Shown piece by piece: positions 5,582 to 9,253 of a stretch of DNA of 9,253 bases. A program made the translations under genes and the position numbers. The stretch's first letter is position 1, and each line of letters opens with the position of its first letter. Location of the stretch: NCBI GenBank assembly GCA_030593225.1, contig JAUVHP010000044.1, positions 1 to 9,253 of the forward strand, given 5' to 3'. This stretch comes from an archaeon. GTDB lineage: Archaea; Nanobdellota; Nanobdellia; Pacearchaeales; GW2011-AR1. The notes beneath the pieces were generated by a model. That model was not told the DNA's origin. It saw nothing but the letters and a program-made list of their open reading frames with translations, and did not search any database.

Positions 5582-5991
5582 GATATTCAAAAGAAGTTAT
5601 GAAAAATTTTATGGACCCTAAGAATATGGGAGAAATTAAAAATCCAGACGGAGTTGGAAAAGTTGGGAATCCGACGTGCGGAGATATTATGCATGTTTTT
5701 ATTAAAGTTGGGAAAAAAGGAACTAAAGATGAATTTATTAAAGATATTAAATTTCAAACATTTGGTTGTGCTGCAGCAATTGCAACATCTTCTATGATTA
5801 CACAACTTGCAAAAGGCAAAAAAATAAATGAAGCAAAAAAAATTAAAACATCTGATGTTGCCAAATCACTTAAAGGACTTCCTGAAATAAAAATGCATTG
5901 TGGTGAAATGTCTGCTGAAGCATTGGGAAAAGCAATTGATGATTACACAATCAAAAGGTTAAAAAGTGATGTGAAGAAAGGCGTTGAATAA
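5578..5991 (+). CDS. iscU: Fe-S cluster scaffold protein IscU
   Basis: The protein has 137 residues, the standard length of an IscU-type scaffold on which a [2Fe-2S] cluster is built from IscS-derived sulfur. The ligands are all present: C34 and D36 in GNPTCGD, C64 in FQTFGCAAAIATSS, and H107-C108 in LPEIKMHCGEMS. The motif GCAAAIATSSM and the LPEIKMHC loop (in place of the LPPVKIHC of E. coli IscU) are of the type seen in anaerobic bacteria and archaea. D36 keeps the cluster labile. No HscA/HscB chaperones, ferredoxin or frataxin gene is nearby. The start is fixed by AAGGAGG 10 bases upstream and the ATGA overlap with the HD gene. It is last in the operon, and only 18 bases separate its stop from the stop of the convergent membrane protein gene. 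Confidence 0.93.
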   Translation: MRYSKEVMKNFMDPKNMGEIKNPDGVGKVGNPTCGDIMHVFIKVGKKGTKDEFIKDIKFQTFGCAAAIATSSMITQLAKGKKINEAKKIKTSDVAKSLKGLPEIKMHCGEMSAEALGKAIDDYTIKRLKSDVKKGVE

Positions 5992-6009
5992 ATTCTCTAT
6001 CTAAATATT

Positions 6010-6441
6010 TTAAATCTTCTTCAACAAATCATTAATACATAATCCAAAACTTCCTGTAATTGCTAATTGAAGAAGTGGGCTTAATCCTACTTGAAAAAAT
6101 AAAGGCATTATGAATTTATATTCCCAACGACCGAATTGTAAATTTATTAATTCCCAAACAAATGCGAGAATTAAACCAAAGATTATGACAAAAAAATAAT
6201 CTTTTTCTTTTGGATTATTTAACCATTTATTATTTTTCTTTCTTAATGAAATAATCAAAAAAATAAAGAAAACTAAGAAAACGTCGACGAATGACGCTAA
6301 AATTAAATGTGGTGTTGCAGAAATTCCTGTTAAGTTATTATATAATCTATAATGTGAAAATTCCCAGATTAAATTTAAGATAAGAATTATTAATGCCAAG
6401 GGGAATAATTTTTTCGCAACCGAAACATTTATATTTTTCAT
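6010..6441 (-). CDS. Four-helix integral membrane protein, unknown
   Basis: The protein has 143 residues with four hydrophobic segments (about 11-30, 44-66, 82-101 and 111-135). Polar and aromatic residues sit at the membrane faces in a repeated way: IWEFSHYRLY (25-34) after helix 1, D53 in helix 2, FVWELINLQFGRW (95-106) after helix 3, and MPLFF and GLSPLLQLA around helix 4. The two WE motifs in equivalent places suggest an internal duplication or a shared active site with buried E27, H30, E97 and N100. No named family was recognised. The start is the only ATG of the frame. The 89-base gap between this start and the upstream gene contains the long inverted repeat 6457-6534. It is convergent with iscU. 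Confidence 0.8.
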   Translation of the reverse strand: MKNINVSVAKKLFPLALIILILNLIWEFSHYRLYNNLTGISATPHLILASFVDVFLVFFIFLIISLRKKNNKWLNNPKEKDYFFVIIFGLILAFVWELINLQFGRWEYKFIMPLFFQVGLSPLLQLAITGSFGLCINDLLKKI

Positions 6442-6456
6442 TTTGCTTAATATATC

Positions 6457-6534
6457 ATAAAATAGATGGAGGGATTCTGACGAAGACGATTTTATGTCGC
6501 CAGTAGGTTAGACGAATCCTTGATTCTATTTTAT
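6457..6534. repeat. Long imperfect inverted repeat / RNA hairpin
   Basis: The outer arms ATAAAATAGA (6457-6466) and TCTATTTTAT (6525-6534) are perfect 10-base complements. After a short internal loop, a second stem pairs 6470-6477 with 6514-6521 (8 pairs, one a G-T wobble). Inside lies a GC-richer 36-base segment that can form a further 5-bp stem with a 7-base loop when read on the minus strand (GGCGA/TCGTC, with a G-U pair). The repeat overlaps the stop codon of the minus-strand gene at 6531 and ends 15 bases before the start of the one at 6441. It may be a leader or intergenic RNA structure, a terminator, or a small non-autonomous repeat element. No flanking target-site duplication was seen. 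Confidence 0.5.
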
Positions 6535-6905
6535 CTTTGTTTTCTCCTTTCAATATTTAATAAATTATCAATTACTAAACTTACTTTATATTCTGGTGTG
6601 CCTTTTTTTAATTCACTTTCTTTTCTTATCTCTGTATTTTCTCCATCAACTAAAGAAAGCAATTTTCTTAATTTCTTAAATTGATAATCATCAACAGACA
6701 AGAAGATAATACAATTTTTATGTTTTTTAATAAATTCTAAAATTTCAATAAATAACTCTACATTTTTTCTTGATTTCTCAATTTTAATCTTTTCAAAATA
6801 AAACTTTATCTTTTCCCGCTTAATTGTATCATTTATATGTTTAAGATAAATTTTCCTATTTTTTCTTCCTTTATAATGTTCAAATTTTGAAATCTTTGGT
6901 AACAA
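6531..6905 (-). CDS. Hypothetical protein, translatable part of a broken gene
   Basis: From a TTG at 6905 the frame encodes 124 residues: a basic helical first half (KGRKNRKIYLKHINDTIKRE and KIKIEKSRKNVELF) followed by an alpha/beta part with ILEFIKKHKNCIIFLSVDD (strand ending in acidic SVDD, residues 69-73), a KLLSLVDGENTEI segment and a final EYKVSLVIDNLLNIERR. It resembles small DPANN proteins of unknown function; no catalytic motif is certain. The TTG is the only normal start in this frame, has no clear Shine-Dalgarno, and would remove an N-terminus that is still readable upstream behind a TAA at 6953-6951. The gene therefore looks like the larger part of a longer frame that began at 7001. 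It may still be expressed from the TTG. Confidence 0.6.
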   Translation of the reverse strand: MLPKISKFEHYKGRKNRKIYLKHINDTIKREKIKFYFEKIKIEKSRKNVELFIEILEFIKKHKNCIIFLSVDDYQFKKLRKLLSLVDGENTEIRKESELKKGTPEYKVSLVIDNLLNIERRKQR

Positions 6906-7001
6906 TTCAATAATCTTTTTTTGTTCAATAATATTATATCCAATTAAATCTTATGAATAATCTAAAAATATATAATAATCATAATTTTTTCTCAATTTCA
7001 T
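6906..7001 (-). pseudogene. Detached N-terminal segment with in-frame TAA
   Basis: In the same frame as the gene at 6531-6905, an ATG at 7001 reads MKLRKNYDYYIFLDYS, then TAA (6953-6951), then DLIGYNIIEQKKIIE, and continues straight into the downstream frame. Protein-like sequence on both sides of a single stop, with no frame change, points to a one-base nonsense change (for example from GAA, AAA or CAA) or a sequencing error. A TATA box (7022-7029) is correctly spaced for the ATG at 7001, as expected if that was the true start. Recoding of the stop cannot be excluded from sequence alone. Confidence 0.65.
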
Positions 7002-7021
7002 AAGAAAATAAAAACAAGAAT

Positions 7022-7029
7022 ATTTAAAT
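7022..7029 (-). promoter_or_regulatory. TATA box for the minus-strand start at 7001
   Basis: ATTTAAAT is centred about 25 bases from the ATG at 7001, the same spacing as at the other leaderless genes. It lies back to back with the plus-strand TATA box at 7033-7040. Confidence 0.55.
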
Positions 7030-7032
7030 AAC

Positions 7033-7040
7033 TTTATAAA
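7033..7040 (+). promoter_or_regulatory. TATA box of the GyrI-like gene
   Basis: TTTATAAA is centred about 25 bases before the ATG at 7062. This favours 7062 as start (leaderless) over the in-frame TTG at 7056. Confidence 0.65.
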
Positions 7041-7061
7041 AAATATTTACTTGTTTTGATT

Positions 7062-7604
7062 ATGAAAAAGAATACTTTTTATTTAATTTTTATTTTAATT
7101 ATTGGGTTGATTGGTGGGTTATTTTATTTTGGAATTTTACAAGAAGTTCAAATTCAAGAACAAGAAGTTGGTCCATTTAAGGTAGTTTATGAAAATCATA
7201 TTGGGGATTATTCAGAAGTTAGAAAAATACAGGATAAGATTTATAGTTCGTTAGTAAATGAGGGGATTAATACAACAAAAAGTTTTGGAATTTATTATGA
7301 TAATCCTCAAGAAGTTGAAACAGAAAGATTAAGAAGTGAGGTGGGAGTTATAATTGAGAAAGAAGATTATGAAGATATTTTCAAATTAAAAGGAAAATAC
7401 AATGTAAGAGATATTCCTAAAGTAAAAAATGTTATTGCTACTTTTCCTTATAGAAATAAATTTTCTATTACACTTGGTGTTTTCAAAGTATATCCTAAAC
7501 TAAATAATTATATTGAAGAAAAATCATATAAATCAACTCCTGTAATGGAAATTTATGATAGTGCTAATCAAAAAATAATTTATTTATTTGAGATTGTAGA
7601 ATAA
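7062..7604 (+). CDS. Membrane-anchored GyrI-like (SOUL-fold) protein
   Basis: The protein has 180 residues from the ATG at 7062; a TTG at 7056 is in frame but the promoter spacing favours 7062. Residues 5-26 form one hydrophobic N-terminal helix, probably an uncleaved anchor. Residues 37-178 match the GyrI-like/AraC effector-binding fold: GPFKVVYENHIGDYSEV at the first strand, SFGIYYDNP (74-82), RSEVGVIIEK (91-100), and late strands with VMEIYD and IIYLFEI. E178 near the end corresponds to the conserved glutamate that contacts ligands in BmrR/GyrI-type domains. There is no DNA-binding domain, so this is a membrane-tethered ligand-binding or amphiphile-hydrolysing module, probably on the outer face. 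Ligand unknown. The next gene begins 30 bases downstream with its own TATA box. Confidence 0.82.
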   Translation: MKKNTFYLIFILIIGLIGGLFYFGILQEVQIQEQEVGPFKVVYENHIGDYSEVRKIQDKIYSSLVNEGINTTKSFGIYYDNPQEVETERLRSEVGVIIEKEDYEDIFKLKGKYNVRDIPKVKNVIATFPYRNKFSITLGVFKVYPKLNNYIEEKSYKSTPVMEIYDSANQKIIYLFEIVE

Positions 7605-7605
7605 A

Positions 7606-7612
7606 TTTATAA
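7606..7612 (+). promoter_or_regulatory. TATA box of gltX
   Basis: TTTATAA begins just after the stop codon of the GyrI-like gene and is centred 26 bases before the gltX ATG at 7635, suggesting a separate leaderless transcript. Confidence 0.6.
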
Positions 7613-7634
7613 CTTTAACTCTACTCTAAAAAAT

Positions 7635-8879
7635 ATGAATGAGAAAAAAATTAAGGCGTATGTTTTGAAAAACTCTATTGCTTACAATGGAAAAGCAAAT
7701 CCAGGGGCAGTTGTTTCTTCTTTATTTAATGAAGGTTTGGAAAAATCAAAAGTAAAAGAAATTATGCCAAAGATTAAAAAAATTATTGAGAAAGTTTCTA
7801 AATTAAATTTAGATAAACAAAAAAAAGAATTTGAAAAAATTAAGGAAATTATTTCTGAAAGAAAAGTTCGTGAGGGTTTGTCTGAATTACCTAATGCAGA
7901 AAAAGGAGTTGTTATGAGAATTGCTCCGTCGCCTTCTGGTGCAATGCATGTCGGTCATGCTTTAACTGCAAGTATTTCTTATGTTTATGTAAAAAAATAT
8001 GGGGGAAAATTTTATGTTCGAATTGAAGATACAAATCCAGAAAATATTTATGAACCTGCTTATGATTTATTGAAAAAAGATTCTGATTGGTTGTTTGAAA
8101 AAAAAGCAAAGATTGTTATTCAGTCAGACAGAATGGAAATTTATTATAAATATGCAAAAAAATTAATTTCTGTTGGTAAAGCATATGTTTGTACTTGTTC
8201 TGGAGATGAGTTTAGAGAATTTTCTAAACAAAAAAAAGATTGCCAGTGTAGGAGTTTTAATGTTAAAGAAAATTTAGAAAGATGGAAAAAGATGTTGGAT
8301 ACACCACCATTGGCGTACCCTGATAAATCTTCAAAAAAGATTTCTACTAAGGGCAAAAAAGGATTTGGAGAGGGTGAAGCGGTTTTGAGATTTAAATCAG
8401 ATATGACGCATAAAAATCCTGCTATGAGAGATTTTCCATTGGCAAGAATTAATTTAACAAAACATCCTCGGCAAGGAAAAAAGTATCGTGTTTGGCCGTT
8501 GATGAATTTATCTGTAGCAGTAGATGACATTGAACAAAAAATGACTCATATTATTCGTGCAAAAGAACATCGAGATAATGCTCAAAGACAAGAAATGATT
8601 TTTAAGGTTTTAGGAAAGAAATATCCTTGGGCTGCTTATCTTGGAAAGTGGCATATTAAAGGATTAAGACTTTCTGCGAGTGGAATTACAAAAGGAATTA
8701 AAGAGGGCAAATATTCTGGATGGGATGATGCAAAACTTCCAACAATTCAGGCACTAAAGAAAAAATATAAGCCAGAAGCTTTTTGGAAAATGGCAGAAAA
8801 TCGTGGACTTTCTGAAGTAGATAAAGTTATTGACAAAAAAGAATTTTTTGTTTTGCTCGACAAATTTAATAAAATTTAA
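7635..8879 (+). CDS. gltX: Archaeal glutamyl-tRNA synthetase lacking anticodon domain
   Basis: This class I synthetase charges tRNA with glutamate. Residues 5-80 are the archaeal N-terminal helical region (NGKANPGAVVSSL). The Rossmann domain starts at RIAPSPSGAMHVGHALT (95-111) with the HIGH motif as H105-V-G-H108, followed by RIEDTNP (129-135). C186, C188, C203 and C205 form a CxC...CxC zinc site. VAVDDIEQKMTHIIRAKEH (295-312) precedes the KMSKS equivalent LSASG (346-350), close to the LSTSK form of archaeal enzymes. The stem-contact region GWDDAKLPTIQAL (362-374) is present. The protein stops at 414, right after KFNKI, where others continue with a beta-barrel anticodon-binding domain of about 130-150 residues. 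No remnant follows: the next gene begins 24 bases on. It may be a natural short form or half of a split enzyme. Confidence 0.9.
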   Translation: MNEKKIKAYVLKNSIAYNGKANPGAVVSSLFNEGLEKSKVKEIMPKIKKIIEKVSKLNLDKQKKEFEKIKEIISERKVREGLSELPNAEKGVVMRIAPSPSGAMHVGHALTASISYVYVKKYGGKFYVRIEDTNPENIYEPAYDLLKKDSDWLFEKKAKIVIQSDRMEIYYKYAKKLISVGKAYVCTCSGDEFREFSKQKKDCQCRSFNVKENLERWKKMLDTPPLAYPDKSSKKISTKGKKGFGEGEAVLRFKSDMTHKNPAMRDFPLARINLTKHPRQGKKYRVWPLMNLSVAVDDIEQKMTHIIRAKEHRDNAQRQEMIFKVLGKKYPWAAYLGKWHIKGLRLSASGITKGIKEGKYSGWDDAKLPTIQALKKKYKPEAFWKMAENRGLSEVDKVIDKKEFFVLLDKFNKI

Positions 8880-8882
8880 ATA
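8875..8882 (+). promoter_or_regulatory. TATA box of the pilin-like gene
   Basis: TTTAAATA overlaps the gltX stop codon and is centred about 26 bases before the ATG at 8904. It points to a separate leaderless transcript and also shows that the end of gltX is used as promoter sequence. Confidence 0.6.
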
Positions 8883-8903
8883 CTTGAATAATCTTTTTTA
8901 TTT

Positions 8904-9253
8904 ATGAATAAAAGAGGTATGTCTACGATTGTGATTACAATTATTATGATTGTTCTTGTTCTTGCTGCAATCGGAGTTGTATGGTCAATTATCAGTGGTA
9001 TTCTTGAGGATAGTTCTAGTGAAGTTAGCATTGGTTCTAAATGTATTAAAGTTAATTTAGTTGCAACAAAAATGATTTGTGCAGATGCTATTTGTGATGT
9101 TACAATTAATAGAAAAGCAGGGGGAGAAAACATAGGAGGATTTAAATTAATTTTTAGTAATAGTGTTTCAGGAAATGTTGGAACAACTGTTGAAAATGTT
9201 CTAGGAGATATTCCTGAGTTAGGAACAAAAGTTGCAAAAGATCAAACACATGG
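8904..9253 (+). CDS. Archaeal type IV pilin-like protein, cut by window end
   Basis: The frame is open to the window edge (116 full codons). It starts MNKRG-MSTIVITIIMIVLV: a short basic leader, a glycine at the cleavage point and then about 25 hydrophobic residues (7-31). This is the class III signal handled by archaeal prepilin peptidase (PibD/EppA), with the hydrophobic helix forming the filament core. The mature part begins with ILEDSSSEVSIG and is strand-rich, with C47, C59 and C64 that could form a disulfide, and a glycine/serine-rich FSNSVSGNVGTT stretch. It most likely encodes a pilin or related surface protein; archaellin is less likely because the usual archaellin N-terminal sequence is not matched. 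A TATA box lies 26 bases upstream. Confidence 0.8.
   Translation, partial: MNKRGMSTIVITIIMIVLVLAAIGVVWSIISGILEDSSSEVSIGSKCIKVNLVATKMICADAICDVTINRKAGGENIGGFKLIFSNSVSGNVGTTVENVLGDIPELGTKVAKDQTH

Noticed and set aside
434..6501. The 7-mer TGTCGCC occurs in both the 434-440 and 6495-6501 hairpin regions
   Set aside because: Seven bases is too short to claim a shared element, and the surrounding folds differ.
6480..6514. A 5-bp stem with 7-base loop that resembles a tRNA anticodon arm
   Set aside because: The loop lacks the T before the anticodon, and no D-arm, T-arm or acceptor stem can be built around it.
6457..6534. Insertion sequence or complete mobile element
   Set aside because: No transposase, no flanking direct repeats and only 78 bases; a small non-autonomous element remains possible but is not shown.
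8144..8530. Minus-strand frame of 128 residues inside gltX
   Set aside because: It lies entirely opposite conserved synthetase sequence, so it is a by-product of the codon use there.
8876..9133. Minus-strand frame of 85 residues opposite the pilin-like gene
   Set aside because: The plus strand here carries a clear class III signal peptide and a correctly spaced TATA box, so the minus frame is a shadow.

Overview
The window looks like a piece of an AT-rich, small-genome archaeon, most likely a DPANN lineage (Pacearchaeota/Woesearchaeota-like). The evidence is the archaeal-type glutamyl-tRNA synthetase, an archaeal class III (prepilin peptidase type) signal peptide at the right edge, TATA boxes centred about 24-30 bases before first-gene start codons (mostly leaderless transcripts), tight ATGA start/stop overlaps, and several small proteins that resemble DPANN-only families. 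The assignment is made by eye and not by database search.

Layout. Bases 1-337 (minus) hold the N-terminal part of a protein of unknown function. Bases 522-1731 (plus) hold three small genes: a coiled-coil protein, a two-helix membrane protein of the DUF5652 type and a ferritin/rubrerythrin-like protein. Bases 1769-3962 form an operon: an ArsR-type regulator with a C-terminal CX3CX2C motif, an alpha/beta hydrolase and the cysteine desulfurase IscS, joined by ATGA overlaps. A perfect inverted repeat lies between the TATA box and start codon of the regulator. After a 231-base gap with two hairpins, 4194-5991 form a second overlapping operon: a NYN-type ribonuclease, a DUF1858-HD fusion protein and the scaffold IscU. 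Converging on it (minus strand) are a four-helix membrane protein (6010-6441) and a conserved-looking hypothetical gene broken by an in-frame TAA (6531-7001). Plus-strand genes then follow: a membrane-anchored GyrI-like protein, a glutamyl-tRNA synthetase that ends where its anticodon-binding domain should begin, and the start of a pilin-like protein.

How the genes may work together. IscS supplies sulfur from cysteine and IscU is the scaffold on which Fe-S clusters form. The genes packed around them (a cysteine-rich ArsR regulator with its own operator, a ferritin-like protein, and a DUF1858 redox-type domain fused to a metal-binding HD domain) suggest one iron/Fe-S locus, with the regulator as a possible archaeal counterpart of IscR. 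That regulatory link is inference. The hydrolase and NYN ribonuclease have no obvious place in known Fe-S biogenesis and make the locus unusual.

No gap without a gene exceeds 300 bases. The largest are 3963-4193 and 338-521; both hold GC-richer hairpin segments that may be small RNAs, as does 6457-6534. I saw no tRNA, rRNA, CRISPR array, insertion sequence or attachment site.
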